Under the pieces are notes generated by a model. The model was not told the origin of the DNA, searched no databases, and saw only the letters and a program-made list of their open reading frames with translations. Of a stretch of 64,000 nucleotides of DNA, positions 25,314 through 34,781 are shown one piece after another (position 1 is the stretch's first letter; every line of letters starts with the position of its first letter). Origin of the DNA: Dyadobacter sp. 3J3 (lineage in GTDB: Bacteria; Bacteroidota; Bacteroidia; Cytophagales; Spirosomataceae); assembly GCF_009801115.1 (NCBI RefSeq), contig NZ_VTOL01000005.1, positions 232,300-296,299 of the forward strand. Direction: 5' to 3'. The position numbers and the translations under genes are program-made.

Positions 25314-26477
25314 TCAAATCGCCTTAATCCCTAACCCCACCATCACCAAAACCACGATCCATCCAATAATTTGCAGAAAATAGGGATGTTTGTAAAGTCC
25401 CATAATTTTTGATTTCCTACTTGCCACTAACAGGATTCCCAGTGCTATTGGTAAAACGAATCCGTTAAGCGTGCCCACAAAAATCAATACTTTCACTGGT
25501 TTGCCAACAAAAAGAAAAACGGTGGTGGAAATAAGAATGAAAACGATGGTTAAGTAGGTATGGTATTTTTCGAGCAACGGGTGGAAAGATCTTAGAAAGG
25601 ATATTGAAGTGTAAGCCGCGCCAACAACGGAAGTTATGGCCGCGGACCAGATCATCAATCCAAACATTTGTTTTCCAAATTGTCCTGCTGCATTTTCAAA
25701 AATAGAAGCGGTCGGGTTATCCGGATTGATATGTGCTCCTGTCAGAATTATTCCCAACGTGGCCAGAAATAGCAAGTATCGGATTATTGCAGTCACTAAA
25801 ATTCCCGTTGCCGCGCCACGATTCACTTGTGGTAATGCCTCTTTTCCCTTCATGCCGGAATCTAAAAGTCGGTGTGCGCCGGCAAAAGAAATGTATCCGC
25901 CAACCGTTCCTCCAACCAAAGTCAGCGTGGAAGCGGCATCAAATTTTTCAGGTAAAAAGGTATGGTGAATAGCTTCCAAAAATGGAGGATGCGAAGTGAA
26001 AGCGACGTAAAGAATTAGCCCGATCATGATTAATCCCAAAATTTTGGAAAAAGTATCCATCGCTTTTCCGGCTTCTTTGAATAGAAAAATTCCTATTGCC
26101 ATAGCAGCGCTTACGATAGCGCCTGTTGTTACTGGAACGCCTGTCATCGCCTCAATTCCTAATCCTGCACCGGCGACATTTCCGATATTAAAAGCAAGTC
26201 CGCCGACGACGATCAGAAAGGCCAGGAGATAGCCAAGTCCGGGAAAAAGCTCATTGGCAAGATCCTGCGCATGCTTTCCAGAAACTGTTACAATTTGCCA
26301 GATATTGAACTGAACACACAGATCAATAACAACAGAAATGAGGATTATAAAACCAAAACTGGTAGCAAGCTGGCTTGTGAAAACCGTAGTTTGGGTCAGG
26401 AAACCTGGCCCAACAGCAGAAGTTGCCATTAAAAAGGCTGCACCTAAAAGTGCTTTGGAGGATTTATTGGAAGCCAT
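25314..26477 (-). CDS. NRAMP-fold permease of the YcsG-like branch, without metal-site motifs
   Basis: 387 residues, about 11 membrane helices. The overall plan ('GAAFLMATSAVGPGFLTQTT' in TM1, 'FNIGNVAGAGLGIEAMTG', 'FKEAGKAMDTFSKILG') is that of NRAMP-related proteins. But the metal-binding DPGN of TM1 is replaced by 'GPGF', and the MPH of TM6 by 'SFAGAHRLLDSG'. This is the branch that includes B. subtilis YcsG, whose gene lies in the 5-oxoprolinase locus. Here too the neighbour on the same strand is a 5-oxoprolinase/hydantoinase. A role in uptake of 5-oxoproline or a related organic substrate is more likely than metal transport (inference). Start ATG at 26477; a repeat-rich 139-bp spacer separates it from the oxoprolinase gene. 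Confidence 0.82.
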   Translation of the reverse strand: MASNKSSKALLGAAFLMATSAVGPGFLTQTTVFTSQLATSFGFIILISVVIDLCVQFNIWQIVTVSGKHAQDLANELFPGLGYLLAFLIVVGGLAFNIGNVAGAGLGIEAMTGVPVTTGAIVSAAMAIGIFLFKEAGKAMDTFSKILGLIMIGLILYVAFTSHPPFLEAIHHTFLPEKFDAASTLTLVGGTVGGYISFAGAHRLLDSGMKGKEALPQVNRGAATGILVTAIIRYLLFLATLGIILTGAHINPDNPTASIFENAAGQFGKQMFGLMIWSAAITSVVGAAYTSISFLRSFHPLLEKYHTYLTIVFILISTTVFLFVGKPVKVLIFVGTLNGFVLPIALGILLVASRKSKIMGLYKHPYFLQIIGWIVVLVMVGLGIKAI

Positions 26478-26505
26478 CTATTTTGTGTTACAAGGAGTGA
26501 AAAAT

Positions 26506-26615
26506 GGGAGGTTACACAGAGTTTCACAGAGAAAAGGAGAGAGCCACAGAGGTTTATTTCTGAAATATTTAATCTCTTTGTCCCTCCTTTTTGAACTCTA
26601 CGGTTCTCTGTGAAA
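26506..26615. repeat. CACAGAG-type interspersed repeat with 12-bp inverted ends
   Basis: TTTCACAGAGAA (26522-26533) and TTCTCTGTGAAA (26604-26615) are exact reverse complements. Several further CACAGAG words occur at 26513-26552. The right arm abuts the stop codon of the oxoprolinase gene. Similar 'TTACACAGAGTTTCACAGAG' spacers occur in many bacterial genomes. Confidence 0.65.
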
Positions 26616-26616
26616 T

Positions 26617-29600
26617 CTAAACCGACGCACCGTATCCACCACCACCGGGCGTTTCGATTGTCAGGATATCGCCTGCCTGAACTTCCAGGCTGCATATTCC
26701 AGTTAGTTTTGTAATCGTATGATTTTTAGAACTCAGGGTATGTTGGCCAGTTTTTCCATCTTCACCGCCATGCAATCCGTAAGGTGCATAGTTACGATGT
26801 TGCCCTAAAAGTGTTACCTGCAACGGTTCAAGAAATTCAACTTTCCTGACAATTCCATCTCCGCCGTTAAATTTTCCATCGCCACCTGAATTTTTCCGAA
26901 TTCCGAATTCTAATAAACGTACCGGATATTTTCTTTCCAATTGTTCAGGATCCGTGATTCTGGTATTTGTCATATGCTGATGAACTGCGGCTCGACCGTT
27001 AAAACCTGGCCCTGCGCCGACACCACCACCAATGGTTTCGTAGTATCCAAAGTTTTTATTTCCAAAAAGGAAGTTGTTCATCGTTCCCTGGCTGCAAGCC
27101 GCTAACTCAAAAGCCTTTAATAAGGTATCAACAAGTCGCTGGCTAACTTCTGTATTTCCTCCAACAACGGCTGGACATTTCAACGGATCATCAGAAAAAT
27201 CAGGATGAAGAAAACTGTTATCGGGCAGAATAATTTCTACGCTTTTCATCAATCCGTCATTCAGCGGTACTTCCTTATTTATGAGTAATCTCAGTACGTA
27301 GAGAATGGCACTGTGTAAAATGGATATGTTGGCATTCAGATTATTGGGGTGAACGGAGGAAGTTCCTGTAAAATCAAAAACTTGTTTATCTTTTGAAATA
27401 GAAATGGAAACCTGTATCCGGTGATCGTCATCGAGAAATTCTGTGGCTTCAAATGTTTTGCCTTCTAACGGCTCTAACGCATTTTTCAATTGGAGAATGG
27501 CACTTGTTTTAAGCAAAGTCATGTATTTTTTTACAACATCAATTCCATGAATTTCGACCAGTTTTAATAGTTGCTCACTTCCTTTTCTTAATGCAGATAA
27601 AGCGGCAATGATATCGGCTTCGTTAGATAAAAAATTACGGGTTGGATAAGCGCAATTTGTGAAAAGATCATGAATTGTTTCCCATTGAAATTCACCCGCT
27701 TTCACCAGATATTGTGGAAGGATCACAACCCCTTCTTCGGCAAGACATGTAGCATCCGGCGGCATGGAGCCAGGCGTTTTTCCACCCATTTCAGCATGAT
27801 GTGCGCGGTTTATAACATAACCCATACATTCTCCCGAATCTGTAAAAACGCCTGCAATCAAGGTAATATCTGGTAGGTGCGAGCCTCCATATTTTGGATG
27901 ATTGGTGATAATTACATCCCCCGGACCGATATGAATTGCATCCCGCACCAGCCTGCCGCAAATTCCCATACTTCCCAAATGTACCGGAATGTGCTGTGCA
28001 TTGACCAACAAATCTCCATCTGCATCCAAAAGCGCACACGAGAAATCCAGTCGCTCTTTTACATTAACCGAAAAGGCCGTTCTTTGTAACTGAACGCCCA
28101 TTTCTTCTGCTATTGCTTTGAAACGATTTGTGAAAAGCTGTAGTGAAACTTCTTCACTATGTTTTTCCGAAACACTGGTTTGATTGCTCGTTTTGAAAAC
28201 AATTGCATCTTTATTTCCCTGGATTACCAGTTTCCAACCTGCCGGAATATAGGCTGTGGAGGTATAACTGAGCAGTATGGCAGGGCCCGAAAATTCTTCT
28301 CCGGCTTCTAAAAGATCCCATTCATACAAATGAGAAGTGGGAGAATTATCCTGATTTTTTGATTTAAATATCGGTTTGACTTGTCGTAGAGAAGTAGCAG
28401 GATTACCATCTTTCAGAATGGTTTGTGATACCGGTTTTTCGGTTTTCTCCTGCACTTTAAGTCGTATACTTTCCAGCTCGATGACCACGTTTTCAGGATA
28501 ATAACCAAATTGAGTTGTGTATAGAAGTTTGAATTCTTCAACGATCTGCTCATTTTTAAGGGCAATTTCAATGGTATTTTCTTGTCCCGCGAAACGTAAG
28601 AAAAGTGAGCAAAAAGCAATTTCATAATCAGTGATGTTTTGCTTTTGAAGTTCAGTTTCTGCGTTTTTCAATAATTCATTTTTCCAGATTTTGAGGTGAG
28701 CTTGGGCTTCTGTTAAAGGAAGTAAAACTTGTTTTGACACAATAGTACTGATCAGCGCTTCACCGATTCCTACCGCACTGAAAAGTCCTGCATCGTAAGG
28801 GATGATCACACTTTTTATGTCTAAAAGATCCGCTAGCTGGCAGCTGTGCAAACCACCGGCTCCTCCAAAGGTGATTAAAGTATAGTCCAAAGGATCAATA
28901 CCTTTTTCAACCGAAATTTTTCTAATCGCATCGGCCATTTTTTCATTCGCAATTCTTTCAAGTCCGGTCAGGATTTCCTGTTCTGAAAGTAAATTTCCAT
29001 TCTTTTCAAAAATGGTATTTTGTAATTTTTTGGTTGCTTCGATTGCAGCTTCGGGACGGATTGGAATACCAAATTTTGCAGGATCCATTTTTCCGAGCAG
29101 CAGATTTATATCTGTGATTGTCAACGGTCCACCTGCGCCATAACAGGCCGGACCGGGAGATGCACCTGCACTTTCTGGCCCGACTTGTAAAGTAAAACCA
29201 TCAAACCAACAAACAGAACCTCCGCCAGCTGCAACCGTTTCTATGGCCAAAGTGGGATTGTGGAATTCAATTCCATCAATTTCCGTAATATATTTTAATT
29301 CCGGCTCACCATCAATTCTGGCTACATCCGTACTTGTACCACCCATATCGAAAGTCAGTACTTTGGAGAATCCATGACGTTTTGCAGCATGTGTTGCCGC
29401 CACGATTCCGCCAGCGGGTCCGCTAAGTAAACTGTCTTTTGCCTTGAAACCAGCTAACTGGGATAAACTTCCGGTGCTTGTCATGATTTTCAGGCTGCCT
29501 TCGTTCAATGCATTTTTAATATTGGTCAGATATTGATCTAAAACCGGATCAAGATAAGCGTTGACGACAGCCGTTTGTGTCCGTCTCAAATAATGTGAAA

Positions 29601-30429
29601 AAGGAAAAAGCTGAGAAGATGCCGAAACATATTTGGATCCGTTTTGTTTAAAAGCCGAGGCGACTGCGGTTTCGTGCTGATCATTTTGGTAAGAATGCAG
29701 CAATGAAATGGCGATGGAGTCAAAATGAATTCCCGGAAAAAGACTGAAATCCGTACTTTCCAGTTCTTTGATAACTTTCCCGTTCGCATCAAGTCGTTCA
29801 TGAAGTTCAATGACATCATGATATAATAATTTAGGCTCCGGAATGTTGAGTTGAAAAAGTGAAGGGCGTTGCTGATTTCCTATATAAGGTAAATCTTTAA
29901 ATCCTTTTGTAACAACCAGCAATGTTTTTGCACCTTTTCTTTCCAATAATGCGTTGGTGCCTTTTGTTGTTCCAAGACGCATTTCAATCGGTGGCAGCGG
30001 ATTTTTTAGCGGTGTTTTGGTTAATAATCGGGCCGCCAGAACTGGCGCTTCTTCTCCACTGAATAATTCAAAATCTACACCTCCATTTTCAGGAATATCA
30101 GTATCAAGTGTAATGGATTGTTTTTCGTAATCAACAGAAACTAAGTAAGCCGAGGTTGCTGAAGTGCCAATTTTGACCTGATATCCTGTTAATAAATCTT
30201 CAGCGTGTTTCCAGGGAGATTCAAATTCGAAAGTAAACGGCCCGGTTTTACGAATAATTCTTCCTCGCAAACGCGCGGAACTGAGCACTTTTATTCTGGT
30301 GATTTCACCATCCGGATGAGTAGCAAGACAGTCTGTGAAGGTTCCTCCGGTATCAATACTGATTTTCCAAATGGGTTTTATTGACGTATTCAAAGTAATA
30401 GGATTAGCGCGAAAATATTCAGTTACCAA
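26617..30429 (-). CDS. Fused ATP-dependent 5-oxoprolinase/hydantoinase (HyuA-HyuB type)
   Basis: 1270 residues, the length of the fused, eukaryote-like 5-oxoprolinase. The HyuA half (about 1-710) starts 'KISIDTGGTFTDCLATH' and has the actin-like ATP site 'TFDMGGTSTDVARI' (about 361) and 'AAGGGSVCWFDG'. The HyuB half (about 770-1270) has 'KERLDFSCALLDADGDL', 'HIPVHLGSMG' and the glycine-rich end 'IETPGGGGYG'. The enzyme hydrolyses 5-oxoproline to glutamate, or a hydantoin-like ring, using ATP. No ATG precedes the conserved core; starts are a TTG at 30429 or, giving a more normal N-terminus, a TTG at 30393. The NRAMP-like permease gene follows. Confidence 0.92.
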   Translation of the reverse strand: MVTEYFRANPITLNTSIKPIWKISIDTGGTFTDCLATHPDGEITRIKVLSSARLRGRIIRKTGPFTFEFESPWKHAEDLLTGYQVKIGTSATSAYLVSVDYEKQSITLDTDIPENGGVDFELFSGEEAPVLAARLLTKTPLKNPLPPIEMRLGTTKGTNALLERKGAKTLLVVTKGFKDLPYIGNQQRPSLFQLNIPEPKLLYHDVIELHERLDANGKVIKELESTDFSLFPGIHFDSIAISLLHSYQNDQHETAVASAFKQNGSKYVSASSQLFPFSHYLRRTQTAVVNAYLDPVLDQYLTNIKNALNEGSLKIMTSTGSLSQLAGFKAKDSLLSGPAGGIVAATHAAKRHGFSKVLTFDMGGTSTDVARIDGEPELKYITEIDGIEFHNPTLAIETVAAGGGSVCWFDGFTLQVGPESAGASPGPACYGAGGPLTITDINLLLGKMDPAKFGIPIRPEAAIEATKKLQNTIFEKNGNLLSEQEILTGLERIANEKMADAIRKISVEKGIDPLDYTLITFGGAGGLHSCQLADLLDIKSVIIPYDAGLFSAVGIGEALISTIVSKQVLLPLTEAQAHLKIWKNELLKNAETELQKQNITDYEIAFCSLFLRFAGQENTIEIALKNEQIVEEFKLLYTTQFGYYPENVVIELESIRLKVQEKTEKPVSQTILKDGNPATSLRQVKPIFKSKNQDNSPTSHLYEWDLLEAGEEFSGPAILLSYTSTAYIPAGWKLVIQGNKDAIVFKTSNQTSVSEKHSEEVSLQLFTNRFKAIAEEMGVQLQRTAFSVNVKERLDFSCALLDADGDLLVNAQHIPVHLGSMGICGRLVRDAIHIGPGDVIITNHPKYGGSHLPDITLIAGVFTDSGECMGYVINRAHHAEMGGKTPGSMPPDATCLAEEGVVILPQYLVKAGEFQWETIHDLFTNCAYPTRNFLSNEADIIAALSALRKGSEQLLKLVEIHGIDVVKKYMTLLKTSAILQLKNALEPLEGKTFEATEFLDDDHRIQVSISISKDKQVFDFTGTSSVHPNNLNANISILHSAILYVLRLLINKEVPLNDGLMKSVEIILPDNSFLHPDFSDDPLKCPAVVGGNTEVSQRLVDTLLKAFELAACSQGTMNNFLFGNKNFGYYETIGGGVGAGPGFNGRAAVHQHMTNTRITDPEQLERKYPVRLLEFGIRKNSGGDGKFNGGDGIVRKVEFLEPLQVTLLGQHRNYAPYGLHGGEDGKTGQHTLSSKNHTITKLTGICSLEVQAGDILTIETPGGGGYGASV

Positions 30430-30481
30430 ATTACATCGTATTTTCTACAAAACCACAGCGTGAGGAAAGGGATGATTAATT

Positions 30482-30605
30482 AGAAGAAAATCGATGATGT
30501 CCTGATATCTTACAGCGCTATATAACCTTTGGCGATTTTACTGTTTCCGAAATTGTAAACTTCGCCGATGTGACTGAGAAGTTTGTGATTAAAGTGCGGA
30601 AGAGT
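30482..30605 (-). pseudogene. Possible relic of a DUF1080-type protein (C-terminal end)
   Basis: The minus strand between about 30605 and 30510 is open for some 30 codons and reads '...IGEVYNFGNSKIAKGYIAL' before a TAA. This resembles the C-terminal 'FGxxKxGxIALQDHG' of DUF1080 (3-keto-disaccharide hydrolase-like) proteins; the TAA stands where CAA (Gln) is expected. No start codon or upstream part is present. The fragment is short and the match is by eye only. Confidence 0.28.
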
Positions 30606-30642
30606 TTAAATAAATAATTTCTATACACTACCAGAAAAAATT

Positions 30643-30668
30643 AAAGGCTCCATGAAGGAGCCTTTTAT
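30643..30668 (+). terminator. Hairpin with T-run in a divergent spacer
   Basis: AAAGGCTCC (30643-30651) and GGAGCCTTT (30657-30665) form a near-perfect stem with a 5-base loop, followed by T on the plus strand. It lies between two divergent genes, 75 bases before the GT-C-like gene, where no annotated transcript ends. It may end a small transcript or act as an attenuator. Confidence 0.6.
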
Positions 30669-30740
30669 AAATAACTGTTATCTTCAAATCTTAATTCAAT
30701 CGTTTTGAAATAATATAAGTAATCCTCCTTAAAGCATCGT

Positions 30741-32906
30741 ATGAATTTTTGTTTACTCTTATTATCAGTTCTTTTAAGTTTTGTGCTCTTTTTTTTAACA
30801 TCTGTAAAATGTGGGTTATACAGTAAAATCAGGATTTCTTTTATATATTCTCTTGTTGCCAATGCAACGGCAGTGTTTATTTACAATGAAGTATTTTCAT
30901 ATTTTGATGCGCTGAATTCTACCTCAGCTTTCGTTTTCTGGCTGGGAGATATTGTACTGCTTCTTGCACTTGCAAGCTATTGGAAATCAGTAGGAAAAGT
31001 TGATTTTTCTAATTTGTCGGATATCATTGACGTCGTTAGATTGAAAGGGATAAGTCGGAGCAATAAGATAATTTTGATTGCCGCCTTCTTGTTTTTTATC
31101 CTTCCCCTGTCATTTCTGGCTGTATATTCTCCTCCAAATAATTTCGACGCACACAGTTATCATCTCAACCGAATTCTTTACTGGATTAATAACGGTAATC
31201 TTGATCATTTCCCAACCGTTCATATTCAGCAGCTTTATCTTAATGTATTTGCCGAATATATTGTTCTGGACACCGTCTTGCTGTCGGGCTCCGATTATTT
31301 TGCCGGATTGGTGCAGTTTTGTTCTTTTCTGGGCTCCCTCGCTGCAATAAGTCTGCTGGCAAAAAGATTCGGTTTAAAGCAGGAAGGACAACTGCTGGCG
31401 GTTATAATTTTGCTAACTCTTCCTATCGGTATTTTTGAAAGTACAAGTGCGCAGGTAGACTATGTCGCATGTTTTTTCTTTATTACTTTTGTATATTTTG
31501 GATTTGAGCTGCTGGAGAGAAAATCATGGCTTACATTATTGGTAATGCTTTTATCCTTGTCCTTTGGCGGATTCACAAAGTATACTGTATTCATTTTTGC
31601 TCTTCCTTTTACAGTTTATTTTGCGCTTCGAATATTGTTGCAGTACGGGTTTTTGTATGGTGTGAAAGTGCTGATACTGGCACTTGTCTTACTGGTTTTA
31701 ACCTTTACTCCATTCTTTTATAGAAATTATCAGCTTTTCGGAAGTGTGATGAGCCCACCGGAAGATTCAACATTTTTTGCAGAGAAAATTCCGGTAGACA
31801 AGCATTCGGTCCTCTTTGCACTTTCGGGGATAATCAAAAATGTGGGTCTGCATCTCGGGCTTCCCAATACCAGTTTTAATGCGTTTCTATCTTCAAAAAT
31901 AAATAACTTTCATCAGGCAATCGGCGTTGAAATCGATGACCTGGCGTTAAGGCTTGATCCGTTTTCCGTGCGTTATTCAGTACACGAAGACATGGTTCCT
32001 AATACGATACATATCTGGTTAATGTTACTAGCTACCATACCATTACTTTTTTTTAAGGGGACCCGCAATATCAAATGGTTCTGGCTCTTTTCTGTATTGG
32101 GATTCGTGTTGTTTTGCTCACTTTTAAAGTTTCAGCTATGGAGCACGCGGACGCATATGCCATTTTTTGCCATGGGGGCTGTACTGATAGCATACGTGTA
32201 TTCCAAGGTTTTGAATTGGAATACCGGTTATCTCATTTTCCCTCTTATGCTGGTTTCTACGCTATTTGTATTCGGAAATCCGAACAAGGCTTTGCTTCCT
32301 GTCGGTTATTTTAGTAAAAAAATACTGGGACATATTCCGGTTGCCTTTTGTGTTACAGACAGCTTGCAGTCGAAAAAATACGAAAAAGATTTAGGAGCTT
32401 ACTATGATTTTCCGGGAAAGGATAATTGTCATCCTTTAAAACAATTACCAGGTTATAAAGAACGCGTGAAGATTTTTAATATTCTTGAAAAGGAAGGATA
32501 TTATGACGATGATAAATCGGCGACGGTTTTTGGTACAACCCGTACCAAGGCCTATTTTTTAAGTCATTTGGATGATTATTACGCTTTTGAGCCTTTATTA
32601 GAACATATTACCGGCGATAATAAAAATATCGGGGTTATGTTTAAAAAGGATGGGTTTTACAATTATTGGGCTGCTGTGGATATAAAACTGAAAAATCCCG
32701 GGCAGATGAGATACATCCGTTATCTGAAAGATTTTACTGCACTGAAAAATGGGCAAAATGATTTTTGTTATGATTATATTTTATGTGATGATGCAAGCTT
32801 GCTGAAAAAATTTGTACCAGAAAATAATATTGCAGAAATCCATAATACTTCTGTGTTTTACCTGGTTAAACTCAAAAATAGGAGTTGTGAACGGTTATTG
32901 TACTAA
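30741..32906 (+). CDS. Multispanning membrane protein, GT-C glycosyltransferase-like
   Basis: 721 residues with about 12-13 hydrophobic segments followed by a soluble C-terminal region from about residue 540. The loop after an early helix reads 'PPNNFDAHSYHLNRILYW' (about 130-147), with an acidic residue and aromatic context as in the first extracytoplasmic loop of GT-C enzymes such as the PMT/ArnT group. These transfer sugars from polyprenyl-phosphate donors to lipids, glycans or proteins on the outer face of the inner membrane. The exact family is not certain, and a role in polysaccharide assembly is possible. No glycan operon surrounds it. Start ATG at 30741; a terminator-like hairpin lies 75 bases upstream. 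Confidence 0.72.
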   Translation: MNFCLLLLSVLLSFVLFFLTSVKCGLYSKIRISFIYSLVANATAVFIYNEVFSYFDALNSTSAFVFWLGDIVLLLALASYWKSVGKVDFSNLSDIIDVVRLKGISRSNKIILIAAFLFFILPLSFLAVYSPPNNFDAHSYHLNRILYWINNGNLDHFPTVHIQQLYLNVFAEYIVLDTVLLSGSDYFAGLVQFCSFLGSLAAISLLAKRFGLKQEGQLLAVIILLTLPIGIFESTSAQVDYVACFFFITFVYFGFELLERKSWLTLLVMLLSLSFGGFTKYTVFIFALPFTVYFALRILLQYGFLYGVKVLILALVLLVLTFTPFFYRNYQLFGSVMSPPEDSTFFAEKIPVDKHSVLFALSGIIKNVGLHLGLPNTSFNAFLSSKINNFHQAIGVEIDDLALRLDPFSVRYSVHEDMVPNTIHIWLMLLATIPLLFFKGTRNIKWFWLFSVLGFVLFCSLLKFQLWSTRTHMPFFAMGAVLIAYVYSKVLNWNTGYLIFPLMLVSTLFVFGNPNKALLPVGYFSKKILGHIPVAFCVTDSLQSKKYEKDLGAYYDFPGKDNCHPLKQLPGYKERVKIFNILEKEGYYDDDKSATVFGTTRTKAYFLSHLDDYYAFEPLLEHITGDNKNIGVMFKKDGFYNYWAAVDIKLKNPGQMRYIRYLKDFTALKNGQNDFCYDYILCDDASLLKKFVPENNIAEIHNTSVFYLVKLKNRSCERLLY

Positions 32907-32957
32907 AAATCTGTTTACTTTAAACATTGGTTCGTTTTATCTGCTTTTTACTTTAAC

Positions 32958-34760
32958 ATGAAAAGAAATATACATTTTTACTGGATTATCCTGACGGTTT
33001 TTCTGCTTAAATCGGCAACTGTTTTTGCACAAACGCAGGATCCCGTTCAATTCACAATAACGATGGCAAATCCGGCGAATCATACTTTTCATGTGTTGAT
33101 GGATTGTAAGGTTGGTCCGCACGAAACATCCAGATTGAAAATGCCCGCCTGGTCTCCGGGATATTACCAGATCATGGATTTCGAATCTTTTGTGAGCAAC
33201 TTTCAGGTTACGGATCAGGCAGGTGCTAAATTGTTTTTTGATAAAAAAGGTAAAAATGAATGGCATGTGGAAAAAGCAAAAGCGACTTCTCTGCATGTCG
33301 AATATGATGTTTTAACAACAAGGGAGTTTGTAGGGACCAGTTTTGTAGATGAGGACCATGGCTACATTATTCCCGCTGGTTTATGCATGTATCTTGAAAA
33401 CGAGATAAAAAGGCCTGTGGAATTGACCATTAAACCGTTTGACAAATGGAAGGATGTGGCAACCGGGCTGGATTTAATTCCGGGAAAGAATTTTACTTAT
33501 GCTGCTCCCGATTTTGATATACTTTATGATAGTCCGATTCTGATAGGAAATCTTGAAGAATTGCCTGCATTCGACGTCAAGGGAATTCCACATCGTTTTA
33601 TTGGTTATAAAATGGGAGATTTCGACAAGGCCAAATTTATGCAGGATATCAAGAAAATGGTTGAAGCGGCTTCCGCTGTGATCGGTGATATTCCTTACAA
33701 ACATTATACATTTCTGGCCATAGGTCCTGGTGGCGGAGGTATTGAACATTTGAATTCGACGGCCGTAAGTTTTGATGGGAATCTGCTTAACGATCCCGTA
33801 AAACGCATCAAAATACTGAGCTTTTTAACACATGAATATTTTCATCATTACAACGTGAAAAGGATTCGCCCGGTGGAACTGGGGCCGTTTAACTATGATA
33901 AAGGAAGCAAAACCAATATGCTTTGGGTTTCGGAAGGATTGACCGTTTATTACGAATATCCGGTTTTGAACAGAGCAGGTCTTATGACCCAGACACAGGT
34001 TTTGGATGCCTACAAAGCTTTGATTTTAGCTTTGGAAACACAACCGGGAAGATTGTATCAATCTTTGGCGCAGGCAAGTGCGGAAACCTGGTCGGATGGG
34101 CCAAGCGGAAGAGTTACCGATGAATTTAACAAAACAATTTCCTATTACATCAAAGGCCCGATTGTGGGCTTGATGCTGGATTTTAAAATCAGGCATGAAA
34201 CAAATAATAAGAAATCGCTGGACGATGTTATGCGTACTTTGTATCAGGATTTTTACCAAAAACAAAACCGCGGATTTACGGAAACGGAATTCAGAAAGGT
34301 TTGTGAGAAAGTAGCAGGAGCTTCACTGGATGAAATTTTTCATTACGTATATACTACCAAGGAATTGGATTATGTGAAATATTTCAATTATGCAGGATTG
34401 AATATTGATGTAACATCGAAACAAATACCTGGTGCTTATTTGGGTATAAAAGCAAAATTGCGGGATGACAGTTTGGTTGTTTCCAGCGTTGATTGGGATT
34501 CTCCGGCCTGGAAAGCAGGTGTGCGCAAAGGAAATGTGATACTTGATGTGGACGGCGCGCCGGCTTCCGAGACAAATATTGCGTACATTTTTATCGACAA
34601 AAAAGCGGGAGAAAAGATGAATCTGAATCTTGTGAAAAATGACACAAAAATTGCTTATCCGATTATTTTAGGAACAAAATCTGAACGTTCTTTCGCCATT
34701 AGTCCGGTTCAAAATCCGGATAAATTACAAATGTCGATTTTGAAAGACTGGGTGAAATAA
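32958..34760 (+). CDS. M61-family metallopeptidase (glycyl aminopeptidase-like) with PDZ domain
   Basis: 600 residues. The signal peptide ends 'SATVFAQT'. The N-terminal beta domain (about 30-200) is followed by the zinc catalytic domain with 'THEYFHHYNVKRIRP' (HExxH at about 292) and the third ligand region 'MLWVSEGLTVYYEY' (about 322). A PDZ domain closes the protein ('GAYLGIKAKLRDDSLVVSSV', 'AWKAGVRKGNVILDVDG'). This order is that of the M61 family, whose characterised members cleave N-terminal Gly or Ala from peptides. It is periplasmic or outer-membrane associated. It is a stand-alone gene convergent with the AraC regulator gene that ends 22 bases downstream. Confidence 0.92.
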   Translation: MKRNIHFYWIILTVFLLKSATVFAQTQDPVQFTITMANPANHTFHVLMDCKVGPHETSRLKMPAWSPGYYQIMDFESFVSNFQVTDQAGAKLFFDKKGKNEWHVEKAKATSLHVEYDVLTTREFVGTSFVDEDHGYIIPAGLCMYLENEIKRPVELTIKPFDKWKDVATGLDLIPGKNFTYAAPDFDILYDSPILIGNLEELPAFDVKGIPHRFIGYKMGDFDKAKFMQDIKKMVEAASAVIGDIPYKHYTFLAIGPGGGGIEHLNSTAVSFDGNLLNDPVKRIKILSFLTHEYFHHYNVKRIRPVELGPFNYDKGSKTNMLWVSEGLTVYYEYPVLNRAGLMTQTQVLDAYKALILALETQPGRLYQSLAQASAETWSDGPSGRVTDEFNKTISYYIKGPIVGLMLDFKIRHETNNKKSLDDVMRTLYQDFYQKQNRGFTETEFRKVCEKVAGASLDEIFHYVYTTKELDYVKYFNYAGLNIDVTSKQIPGAYLGIKAKLRDDSLVVSSVDWDSPAWKAGVRKGNVILDVDGAPASETNIAYIFIDKKAGEKMNLNLVKNDTKIAYPIILGTKSERSFAISPVQNPDKLQMSILKDWVK

Positions 34761-34781
34761 TGTCCGTTTTACAAAATTATT

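Noticed and set aside
25314..26477. Annotation as a Mn/Fe (NRAMP) metal transporter
   Set aside because: The DPGN and MPH metal-binding motifs are missing and the gene is next to a 5-oxoprolinase.
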